A program made the position numbers and the translations under genes. A DNA stretch of 5,543 nucleotides from Paracoccaceae bacterium (GTDB lineage Bacteria; Pseudomonadota; Alphaproteobacteria; Rhodobacterales; Rhodobacteraceae). Each line of letters opens with the position of its first letter. Positions within the stretch are counted from its first letter, which is position 1. A model generated the notes under the pieces. It was not told the DNA's origin and made no database searches. It saw only the letters and a list, made by a program, of their open reading frames with translations. The DNA is taken from contig DQCI01000112.1 of assembly GCA_003545125.1 (NCBI GenBank), positions 19,574 through 25,116 of the forward strand, in the 5' to 3' direction. Positions 1 through 5,540 of the stretch are shown here, in pieces.

Positions 1-501
1 GCCCATATGGCGCTGGGCCAGCTCGTGAAGGCCTGGCCCGATGACGTCACCCTTGTGACACAGAACATCGACGATCTGCACGAGAAGGGCGGGGCGAACC
101 GGGTGATCCACATGCATGGGCAATTGTCGCGGGCGCTGTGCGCCGGGTGCGGGGCGCGCTGGGACGCGCCGCCCGAAATGCACACGCAGGACCGGTGCCC
201 GGACTGCGACGCCCGCGCGACGCGGCCTGACGTGGTCTGGTTCGGCGAGATCCCGTATCACATGGAGCTGATCGGCGCGGCGCTCGCCCAGGCGGAGCTG
301 TTCGTGGCGATCGGCACCTCGGGTAGCGTCTACCCGGCCGCGGGCTTCGTCGCCGAGGCGCGGGCGCAAGGCGTGCGCACGCTCGAGCTGAACCTCACGC
401 CCTCGGACACCGCCGGCGCCTTCGATGCGGTACGGCTCGGCCCGGCGACGGAGGTGGTGCCCGCCTGGGTCGCACAGGTGCTCGAGCCGGGGCTGGGGTG
501 A
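1..501 (+). CDS. cobB: NAD-dependent protein deacylase of the sirtuin family (CobB type), 5' end missing
   Basis: Sirtuins remove acyl groups from protein lysines while consuming NAD+, giving nicotinamide and O-acyl-ADP-ribose; bacterial CobB acts in the cytoplasm on targets such as acetyl-CoA synthetase. The frame is open from base 1 and ends at TGA 499-501, leaving 166 codons. The NAD/catalytic motif TQNIDDLH starts at base 58, and the general-base histidine of HMHG is at 115-117. A zinc site of two CxxC pairs (CAGC, CPDC) follows at about 139-210. Then come RPDVVWFGEIPY, the NAD-binding GTSGSVYPAAGF and the ELNL strand, in the order of E. coli CobB. The N-terminal Rossmann part (GAGIS motif) and the Tyr/Arg pair linked to desuccinylase activity would lie upstream, so acyl preference cannot be read here. 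Roughly 65-75 residues are missing, judged from the usual length of about 230-240. The ATG at base 7 is internal, not the start. The gene converges on the RTX gene. Confidence 0.95.
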   Translation, partial: AHMALGQLVKAWPDDVTLVTQNIDDLHEKGGANRVIHMHGQLSRALCAGCGARWDAPPEMHTQDRCPDCDARATRPDVVWFGEIPYHMELIGAALAQAELFVAIGTSGSVYPAAGFVAEARAQGVRTLELNLTPSDTAGAFDAVRLGPATEVVPAWVAQVLEPGLG

Positions 502-526
502 GGCGCCGGACGGGGCGCGCCGGGGG

Positions 527-540
527 GGCGGCGTGCCGCC
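527..540 (+). other. GC hairpin after cobB
   Basis: The inverted repeat GGCGG-CGTG-CCGCC lies 25 bases after the cobB stop codon. It can form a 5-bp stem with a 4-base loop on the cobB transcript. No T-tract follows, so it is not a classical intrinsic terminator; it may stabilise the 3' end or mean nothing in such GC-rich DNA. Confidence 0.25.
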
Positions 541-620
541 GATCGGCCGGAGGAGACCGCCCGCAAGAACGGGCGCGCGAATTGACAATGCGACAGCGTC
601 GGGTTGCGAATGCTCAAGAC

Positions 621-640
621 CCCGCGGGCATCGTCGCGGG
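621..640 (-). terminator. Weak hairpin after the RTX gene, possible terminator
   Basis: CCCGCG (621-626) and CGCGGG (635-640) form a 6-bp all-GC stem with an 8-base loop, beginning 7 bases after the stop codon of the RTX gene on the minus strand. The bases after the stem on that strand (GTCTTGAGC) are only slightly T-rich, so this is a poor intrinsic terminator. It is nevertheless the best candidate in the 146-bp convergent gap. Nothing else coding is seen in the gap. Confidence 0.3.
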
Positions 641-647
641 CCTTGCC

Positions 648-2588
648 CTAAAGGATGAAATCGCTCGCTTCGAGCTGGTGCCAGTCGGTGAGTTTGATCT
701 TCATGTCGGGGCTCTTGTCGCCGTCCAGGTCGATCTTGATCATGCTGCTCTCGCTGCCGTGCGAATAGCGAATTTCGCCGGGCGTGCCGGTGAATTCTGC
801 GTGCCCGAGGAACCGGAGGGGATCGTTCCAGGCGGTCGCGCTGTCGGCATCGATGGCCGAGAAGTCGAGCTTGTCGATGCCGTCTTCAAAATCAGTGATG
901 GTGTCTCGCTTTTTGGAGCCGGGTCTGCTGTCTTCGGCATCGGTGAAAACGAAGGTGTCCGCACCTTTCCCCCCGGTGATCAGATCCCTGCCGCGACCGC
1001 CCGTGATCTCGTCCTCGCCACTGTTGCCTTGGATACGATCTGCGCCGTAGTCGCCAAGCAAGACATCATCCCCGCTGCCGCCGAAAAGGTGGTCGGCGCC
1101 CTTGTCGCCGCGCAGCGTGTCGCGGCCACCGCCGCCTTTGACCAGGTCGTCGCCCAGACCACCGGCGAGGCTGTCGTCGCCGCGCTTGCCGGTCAGCGTG
1201 TCATCGCCATCCGCGCCCATCAGGTTGTCGTTCCCGTCCGCGCCCGAGAGCGCGTCGTTCCAGGACGTGCCGGTGAAATCGTCGTCTCCTGCGCTTCCCA
1301 CCCAATTGGCGGGTGTTTCGCGCAGGTCGAGGATGCGGGCGCGGATCGCGCCGTTGGACGGGTCGTCGCCATCGGTCGCCACGCCGTAGGAATAATCGCT
1401 CCAGGTGAAGACCACACGGCCGTCCGGGAGTTGCGCCATCTGCGGTTCGTTCTGATGCCCGTCGGTGGTGACGTTGACGAGAAACTCGTCGCCGTCGGGG
1501 CTGCCGTCGGGGTTATAGATCCGCGCGCGGATCGCGCCGATGTCGGTGTCGTCGCCGTCTGTCTCGACCCCCTGAGAGGTGTCGCTGTAGGCGACGATGA
1601 AACGACCGTCGGCAAGCGCCAGGACGTCCGGTTGCACCTGGCCGTTGGTCGTGACCAGGTTGACGCGAAACTCGCTGCCGACCCAGTCACCTTCCGCGTC
1701 GAACACCTGGCCGCGGATCGCATAGCTCGACGTATCGTCCGCTCCGGTGTCCACGCCGCGTGAATTGTCCGTCCAGGCGATGAAGAAGCCACCGCCCGCG
1801 AGTGCGGTAATGCTGGGCTGGTACTGGTCGCCCGCCCCGGTCGCGTTGACCTGGAATTCCGCGGCGGCAGGGCTGCCGTCGGCGTTGAACATCCGCGCCA
1901 TGATCGTGCCGACGTCGCCGTCGACACCGGTCGCATCCACCCAGGTGACCACGTATCCGCCGCCCGGGAGCGCGGCGATGTCGCTGCCGGTTTGCGACCC
2001 GGCGGTGCCGGCGTTCACCATCAGCTCGTCGCCGGCGAAACTGCCGTTTGGGTTGAACAGCTGTGCAGAGATGTTCTCGTCGACATCCCAATACCCGTCG
2101 TCCCAGGCGATGACGAACTGGCCGTTCTCCAGAAGCGCGATGCTCGGGTAGTCCTGGTCGCCGTAAAGGGTGGTATTGACCAAGGTTTCCGCACCGAGCT
2201 TGTCGGCATCGCCGGTGAACCGCTGCATCCGGACGGCGTCGGCCCAGATATCGTCGCCGCCGCTGTCCCAGCCGATCGAAAGGTCGGAATAGGTCACGAC
2301 GAAACCGCCGTCCGCCAATGGCGCGATCCGAGGCGATTTCTGGTAGAAGGTGGTGACGGTATTGACCTGGACCACCGAAGACAGGGCCGTGCCGTCGCTA
2401 CTGAACACCTGTACCCGGATGGCGCTGTCGGAATGATCGGTGAACCCGTCGAACGACGCCTTGGAGAAATCCGTGTACGCGATCGCGAAACGCCCGCCGG
2501 CGAGCGCCGTGATCACGGGTGTCATCTGCGCGCTTGCAGTGACCCCGTTAACGAGAAATTCGTCGCCCCAAATCCCTGGCGTTGCCAT
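648..2588 (-). CDS. Exported RTX calcium-binding protein with seven-fold beta-propeller-like repeats
   Basis: This 646-residue protein is probably exported by a type I secretion system and folds outside the cell on binding calcium. Residues 8-425 contain seven similar units; each begins with a strand like EFxVN (N at 14, 76, 138, 192, 248, 310, 372), continues with a QxxPxIAALxDGxFVVAWxD pattern, and usually has an acidic loop and AIRxQxF. Residues 431-547 are thirteen uninterrupted nonapeptides of the RTX type GGxGxDxLx. Residues 544-646 resemble the C-terminal domain of serralysin (M10) proteins (ADTFVF, DxITDFEDGIDKLDFSAID, GEIRYSH) and end in DFIL, typical of type I signals. There is no N-terminal signal peptide, no cysteine, no membrane segment and no HExxH, so it is not the protease itself. 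ATG 2588 has a GGGAG box 6 bases upstream. No ABC exporter, membrane-fusion or TolC gene is in view. Its role is unknown; adhesion, surface-layer or ligand-binding functions are possible. Confidence 0.92.
   Translation of the reverse strand: MATPGIWGDEFLVNGVTASAQMTPVITALAGGRFAIAYTDFSKASFDGFTDHSDSAIRVQVFSSDGTALSSVVQVNTVTTFYQKSPRIAPLADGGFVVTYSDLSIGWDSGGDDIWADAVRMQRFTGDADKLGAETLVNTTLYGDQDYPSIALLENGQFVIAWDDGYWDVDENISAQLFNPNGSFAGDELMVNAGTAGSQTGSDIAALPGGGYVVTWVDATGVDGDVGTIMARMFNADGSPAAAEFQVNATGAGDQYQPSITALAGGGFFIAWTDNSRGVDTGADDTSSYAIRGQVFDAEGDWVGSEFRVNLVTTNGQVQPDVLALADGRFIVAYSDTSQGVETDGDDTDIGAIRARIYNPDGSPDGDEFLVNVTTDGHQNEPQMAQLPDGRVVFTWSDYSYGVATDGDDPSNGAIRARILDLRETPANWVGSAGDDDFTGTSWNDALSGADGNDNLMGADGDDTLTGKRGDDSLAGGLGDDLVKGGGGRDTLRGDKGADHLFGGSGDDVLLGDYGADRIQGNSGEDEITGGRGRDLITGGKGADTFVFTDAEDSRPGSKKRDTITDFEDGIDKLDFSAIDADSATAWNDPLRFLGHAEFTGTPGEIRYSHGSESSMIKIDLDGDKSPDMKIKLTDWHQLEASDFIL
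948..1298 (-). repeat. Thirteen RTX nonapeptide repeats
   Basis: Residues 431-547 are thirteen consecutive nine-residue units with no insertion or deletion. Good examples are GADGDDTLT, GKRGDDSLA, GGSGDDVLL and GGKGADTFV. In the RTX family such units wind into a parallel beta-roll, binding calcium through the Gly/Asp turns. They keep the protein unfolded in the low-calcium cytoplasm and let it fold after export. The first two units (GSAGDDDFT, GTSWNDALS) are the most divergent, as is usual at the edge of a roll. Confidence 0.93.
1314..2561 (-). repeat. Seven protein-level repeats (predicted propeller blades)
   Basis: Residues 10-425 of the RTX protein divide into seven units with periods of 62, 62, 54, 56, 62 and 62 residues, measured between the conserved Val-Asn pairs. 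Each unit also carries an aromatic-x-Asp triplet (YTD 38, YSD 100, WDD 162, WVD 216, WTD 272, YSD 334, WSD 396). Units 1, 2, 5, 6 and 7 contain a longer acidic loop, in units 6 and 7 of the form DGDD; units 3 and 4 are shorter there. Unit 7 has no following EFxVN strand, while one is present at the very N terminus (E10-N14). That matches the strand-swap closure known from beta-propellers; the fold itself is inferred. Confidence 0.75.
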
Positions 2589-2594
2589 GGCCCA

Positions 2595-2599
2595 CTCCC
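2595..2599 (-). promoter_or_regulatory. Ribosome binding site of the RTX gene
   Basis: On the minus strand GGGAG lies 6 bases before ATG 2588-2586. It supports this start, which also fits the protein because the first repeat strand begins at residue 10. Confidence 0.65.
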
Positions 2600-2629
2600 G
2601 GTCTCACTGCGGGCGAGCATGGGGGAGGA

Positions 2630-2639
2630 GCATTAATGC
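2630..2639. promoter_or_regulatory. Perfect palindrome upstream of the RTX gene, possible operator
   Basis: GCATTAATGC is a perfect 10-bp palindrome, 41 bases before the RTX start codon, in an AT-richer patch of an otherwise GC-rich region. The promoter of the RTX gene must lie between the rpmB terminator and its start codon unless it is read through from rpmB, so this site would be well placed to bind a dimeric regulator or overlap a -10 element. I cannot match it to a known operator. Confidence 0.3.
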
Positions 2640-2689
2640 AAGGTTGTGAAGTGCCGGAACCCGGAAAGCTTTAAACACTTTTCCCAACG

Positions 2690-2713
2690 AAAAAGCCCCG
2701 CCAAAGGCAGGGC
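2690..2713 (-). terminator. Intrinsic terminator of rpmB
   Basis: On the minus strand, 24 bases after the rpmB stop codon, GCCCTGCC and GGCGGGGC pair over 8 bp (one G-T wobble) around a TTT loop and are followed at once by TTTTT. This is a textbook Rho-independent terminator. It separates rpmB from the RTX gene, which is read in the same direction about 100 bases further on. Confidence 0.88.
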
Positions 2714-2737
2714 CGCTCCGGTGTACGCCGTTTGCGA

Positions 2738-3028
2738 TCAGGCCTGGGCGGCTTGCGCCTTGGCGAGTTCTTTCTTGATTTTCAGTGCGTTGGCAGACAG
2801 ATCCGCATCCTTCGCCTTGGCGAGGAACGCGTCGAGCCCGCCACGGTGGTCGACCGTGCGCAGCGCCGAAGCCGAGATCCGCAGCTTGACGCCGCGGCCG
2901 AGAAGCTCCGATTGCAGCGTCACGTCGTTCAGGTTCGGCAGAAAACGGCGACGGGTGCGGTTTTTGGCGTGGCTGACATTGTTGCCAGTCATCGGGCCCT
3001 TGCCGGTCAGTTCGCAGACACGCGACAT
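2738..3028 (-). CDS. rpmB: 50S ribosomal protein L28
   Basis: L28 is a small basic protein of the large ribosomal subunit that binds 23S rRNA. The 96-residue product begins [12 protein letters not shown], followed by [20 protein letters not shown], the family's hallmark region, and has [18 protein letters not shown] in the C-terminal half. E. coli L28 is 78 residues; the lysine/alanine-rich tail (about residues 75-96, [13 protein letters not shown]) is the extension common in alphaproteobacteria. Only one cysteine is present, so it is the zinc-free form. The reading frame is open further upstream to 3232, but the conserved N terminus and a GAGGA box 7 bases upstream fix ATG 3028 as the start. 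The gene appears monocistronic: a strong terminator follows, and hypF diverges from it. rpmG does not follow, unlike in E. coli. Confidence 0.98.
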   Translation of the reverse strand: MSRVCELTGKGPMTGNNVSHAKNRTRRRFLPNLNDVTLQSELLGRGVKLRISASALRTVDHRGGLDAFLAKAKDADLSANALKIKKELAKAQAAQA

Positions 3029-3035
3029 GGTTTTG

Positions 3036-3040
3036 TCCTC
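3036..3040 (-). promoter_or_regulatory. Ribosome binding site of rpmB
   Basis: GAGGA on the minus strand, 7 bases before ATG 3028-3026. It decides this start over the longer open frame that reaches 3232. Confidence 0.8.
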
Positions 3041-3067
3041 ATTCTCCGGGCTGGTTCCGGTGGGCCC

Positions 3068-3096
3068 ATCGCAGGGGCCCCGGCCTGGCCGGTCAA
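3068..3096 (-). promoter_or_regulatory. Second, weaker candidate rpmB promoter
   Basis: TTGACC (3096-3091) and TGCGAT (3073-3068) are 17 bases apart on the minus strand. The -35 box is good, but the -10 box lacks the important second-position A. Transcription would start near 3061, giving a leader of about 33 bases. It overlaps GC-rich inverted repeats and is less convincing than the upstream candidate. Confidence 0.25.
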
Positions 3097-3102
3097 CAAA
3101 TT

Positions 3103-3124
3103 GGGCGCCGCGAGCCGGGCGCCC
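3103..3124. other. GC-rich inverted repeat in the rpmB leader
   Basis: GGGCGCC (3103-3109) and GGCGCCC (3118-3124) form a perfect 7-bp stem with an 8-base loop. If rpmB is transcribed from the candidate promoter at 3141-3169, this hairpin sits near the 5' end of its leader RNA. A second possible hairpin lies nearer the gene: GGGCCC at 3062-3067 and 3075-3080. Neither is followed by a T-tract on the rpmB strand. Confidence 0.4.
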
Positions 3125-3140
3125 CGAATTCCGTTCCGCG

Positions 3141-3169
3141 CGTTTAGGCGCATTTGGTGGAGGCGTCAA
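3141..3169 (-). promoter_or_regulatory. Candidate main promoter of rpmB
   Basis: TTGACG (3169-3164) and TAAACG (3146-3141) are separated by exactly 17 bases on the minus strand. A strong TTGAC -35 with a degenerate -10 is usual for housekeeping promoters in alphaproteobacteria. Transcription would start near 3134, leaving a leader of about 105 bases before rpmB. Confidence 0.45.
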
Positions 3170-3185
3170 GTGAGTCGGGCGGTTT

Positions 3186-3200
3186 CCCCGGGTGCCGGGG
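3186..3200. other. Short GC hairpin between the rpmB promoter and hypF
   Basis: CCCCGG (3186-3191) and CCGGGG (3195-3200) flank a GTG loop and form a 6-bp stem on either strand. No T-tract follows on either side. The GTG of the loop is the first possible start codon of the long hypF frame, which makes that start unattractive for ribosomes. Confidence 0.3.
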
Positions 3201-3284
3201 GTGGCCGTGAAGCTCATGCCTAGTCTTAGCAAGGGGCAAGGGCAAGTGCTGGGCAGGGCGCGGGTGCGACGCTATGTTTCGGTC

Positions 3285-5540
3285 ATGACAAAGGGCAGGC
3301 GGATACGAGTGCGTGGGCAGGTGCAGGGCGTGGGTTTCCGGCCCTTCGTCTGGGGGCTTGCGCGGCGCGAGGGCCTCAGGGGCCGGGTGCTGAACGATGC
3401 CGAGGGCGTTCTGGTCTTCGCCGCCGGGCCGGTCGCGGCGCTGGACCGGCTGGAAACGGCGCTGGTCGCGGAGGCACCGCCGCTTGCGCGGGTGGACGCG
3501 GTGGAGCCCGGCCCCTGGGTGCCGGAGGGGGCGCCGGAGGATCTGCCATCCGGCTTCGAGATCGCCGCGAGCGGACCCGCTGGAGCCGAGACCCGGATTG
3601 CCCCCGACGCCGCCACCTGCCCGGCCTGCCTGGAGGAGATCCGCGATCCCGCGGCGCGCAGGTTCCAATACCCCTTCACCAACTGCACCCATTGCGGGCC
3701 GCGCTTCACCATCATCGAGGGCTTGCCCTACGACCGGGCGAAAACCACGATGGCCCCGTTCGAGATGTGCCCGGCCTGCCGTGCCGATTATGTCGACCCG
3801 GGCGACCGGCGGTTCCATGCCCAGCCCGTCGCCTGCCCCGATTGCGGCCCGCGGATCTGGCTGGAGCGGCGCGGCGTCGAGGTCGCGGGCGGCGCGGTGG
3901 ATCTGGCGGCGGCGGCGCTGAAGGCGGGAGAAATCCTCGCGATCAAGGGGCTCGGCGGCTTCCACCTCGCCTGTGACGCGACCGACGCCGAGGCCGTGGC
4001 GCGACTGCGCGCGCGCAAACACCGTCCGGCGAAACCGCTGGCGCTGATGGGCACCGCCGAGATGATCGCCGCGCAGGCGCAGGTGAGCGTGCAGGAATGG
4101 AGCCTGCTCCGCGAGCCAGCGGCGCCAATCGTGCTCTTGGACAAGGCGGGCACCGCCTTGCCCGAGGTACTGGCGCCGGGCCAGGCGGCGCTCGGCTGGA
4201 TGCTGCCCTACACGCCGCTGCACCACCTGCTGCTTGACGCCGTGGCGCGACCTTTGGTGATGACGTCGGGCAATCTCTCGGGCGAACCGCAGGTGATCGG
4301 CAACGCGGAGGCACGTGACAAGCTTGCCGGATTTGCCGATGCGATGCTCATGCACGACCGCGAGATCGCCCGTCGGCTGGACGATTCGGTCGAGCGGGTG
4401 ACGGCGGCGGGACCGATGGTGATCCGCCGGGCGCGTGGCCGGGTGCCGGGGACACTGCCGCTGCCGCCGGGGTTCGAGGAGGCGGTGCAAGTGCTGGCGC
4501 TGGGCGGGCAGATGAAGGCCGCGATCTGTCTCACCAAGAATGGCCAGGCGCTGCTTAGCCACCATCTCGGCGAGCTCGACGACGCACTGACCTGGGAGGC
4601 CTTCGGCCAGGCTCTGCGCGACTATGCCGGGTTGTTCGATCATCACCCCGAGCGCGTCGCGGTCGATCTGCACCCGAGCTACCGCGCAACACAGGCCGGC
4701 GAGGCGATGGGTCTGCCGCTCACTCGGGTTCAGCATCACCATGCCCATCTCGCCAGCGTTCTCGGCGAAAACGGCTGGCCGCGGGGCGGCGGTAAGGTGG
4801 CAGGGATCATCCTCGACGGGTTGGGGCTCGGCAGCGACGGCACGATCTGGGGCGGCGAGGTGCTGGTGGGCGACTACGCAGGGGTCGAGCGGGTCGGCTG
4901 GCTGAAACCGGCGCCGCTCGCCGGGGGCGACGCGGCCAACCGCGACCCTTGGCGCAATGCCCTGGTGCGGCTCGATGCGGCGGGGCTCGGAACCCAGGCC
5001 GATGCGCTGATGCCGGACCGGCCCCGGGCGCTGCTGCGACAGGCGGTGGCGGCGGGGGTGAACGCGCCGCTCTCCTCCTCGGCCGGACGGCTGTTCGATG
5101 CTTTTGCGTTCGTGCTCGGCCTTGCGCCCGGGCGGATGAGCTACGAGGGCGAGGCGGGCATGGCGCTGGAAGCGGCGGCGGCCGGCGTGACGGTGCCGGA
5201 GATGTCTGTGCTTGGGGGCTGGCCGTTCGAGGTAACCGGCGGCGAGATCGACCCGGCCCCGATGTGGCGGGCCTGGGCCGGGGACCGGGTGCCCGTGGGA
5301 ACGGCGGCGGCGATGTTTCACGAAGGCTTGGCCGAAGCCTTTGCCGGTGTCGCCCGGGTGGAGGTCGAAGCAGGCCGGGCGCAGGCAGTGGCGCTTTCCG
5401 GTGGTGTGCTCCAGAACGCCGTCTTGCAGGCCGCTTTGCTGCGCCACCTCGACGGGCTGCCAGTGCTCCTTCACCACGGCGTGCCGGCGAACGACGGCGG
5501 GTTGGCGCTGGGTCAGGCGTTGGTGGCTGCGGCCGGGTGA
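3285..5540 (+). CDS. hypF: Carbamoyltransferase HypF of [NiFe]-hydrogenase maturation
   Basis: HypF is a cytoplasmic enzyme that uses carbamoyl phosphate and ATP to carbamoylate the C-terminal cysteine of HypE; after dehydration this gives the cyanide ligands of the hydrogenase iron. The 751-residue product has the complete family layout. Residues 5-92 are an acylphosphatase domain (GQVQGVGFRPFV, R19, N37). Residues 112-187 hold zinc fingers of four CxxC pairs (C112/115, 134/137, 162/165, 184/187). Residues 205-390 are a YrdC-like domain (KGLGGFHLACDAT, KHRPAKPLALM, TSGNLSGEP). Residues 402-751 are a Kae1-like domain (metal-binding HHHAH 484-488, DGTIWGGE, SSAGRLFDAF, YEGEAG, ALSGGVLQN, NDGGLALGQ). 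Length matches E. coli HypF (750). ATG 3285 is chosen because the acylphosphatase domain begins directly after it, though no strong ribosome binding site precedes it; the frame is open back to GTG 3192. A further gene may start at ATG 5540, overlapping the stop by one base, so hypF probably heads a hyp operon. Confidence 0.97.
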   Translation: MTKGRRIRVRGQVQGVGFRPFVWGLARREGLRGRVLNDAEGVLVFAAGPVAALDRLETALVAEAPPLARVDAVEPGPWVPEGAPEDLPSGFEIAASGPAGAETRIAPDAATCPACLEEIRDPAARRFQYPFTNCTHCGPRFTIIEGLPYDRAKTTMAPFEMCPACRADYVDPGDRRFHAQPVACPDCGPRIWLERRGVEVAGGAVDLAAAALKAGEILAIKGLGGFHLACDATDAEAVARLRARKHRPAKPLALMGTAEMIAAQAQVSVQEWSLLREPAAPIVLLDKAGTALPEVLAPGQAALGWMLPYTPLHHLLLDAVARPLVMTSGNLSGEPQVIGNAEARDKLAGFADAMLMHDREIARRLDDSVERVTAAGPMVIRRARGRVPGTLPLPPGFEEAVQVLALGGQMKAAICLTKNGQALLSHHLGELDDALTWEAFGQALRDYAGLFDHHPERVAVDLHPSYRATQAGEAMGLPLTRVQHHHAHLASVLGENGWPRGGGKVAGIILDGLGLGSDGTIWGGEVLVGDYAGVERVGWLKPAPLAGGDAANRDPWRNALVRLDAAGLGTQADALMPDRPRALLRQAVAAGVNAPLSSSAGRLFDAFAFVLGLAPGRMSYEGEAGMALEAAAAGVTVPEMSVLGGWPFEVTGGEIDPAPMWRAWAGDRVPVGTAAAMFHEGLAEAFAGVARVEVEAGRAQAVALSGGVLQNAVLQAALLRHLDGLPVLLHHGVPANDGGLALGQALVAAAG

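Noticed and set aside
948..1298. Regular short periodicity resembling a CRISPR or satellite array
   Set aside because: The 27-base period is the codon image of RTX nonapeptides; the DNA copies differ and there are no unique spacers between constant repeats.
498..1763. Open plus-strand frame of 421 codons antisense to the RTX gene
   Set aside because: It is the complement of a GC-rich repeat-coding gene, is full of low-complexity Val/Ala stretches, matches no family I recognise, and its start overlaps the cobB stop codon. The minus-strand protein is clearly the real one.
648..2588. Serralysin-type metalloprotease
   Set aside because: The C-terminal domain resembles that of M10 proteases, but no HExxH zinc motif exists anywhere in the protein and the N-terminal part is a repeat module.
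1992..2636. Second plus-strand open frame of 214 codons antisense to the RTX gene
   Set aside because: Same reason: a shadow of the repeat module, with no recognisable domain or ribosome binding site.
2633..2647. CtrA-like site (TTAA-N7-TTGT) upstream of the RTX gene
   Set aside because: The second half matches TTAA at only two of four positions, too weak to support in an AT-rich patch.
3029..3232. Extension of L28 by 68 residues
   Set aside because: The canonical N terminus MSRVCELTG and a good GAGGA box mark the start at 3028. The extension is proline/glycine-rich leader sequence that contains the promoter.
3192..3284. Extension of HypF by 31 residues from GTG 3192
   Set aside because: The extra residues lie outside the conserved acylphosphatase domain, and the GTG sits in a hairpin loop. 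ATG 3285 gives the usual HypF length. An intermediate start at ATG 3216 cannot be fully excluded.
3144..5477. Minus-strand open frame of 777 codons antisense to hypF
   Set aside because: Very long, but explained by GC-rich third codon positions in hypF. The translation is rich in Arg, His and Pro with no domain, while hypF on the other strand is complete and has every family motif.
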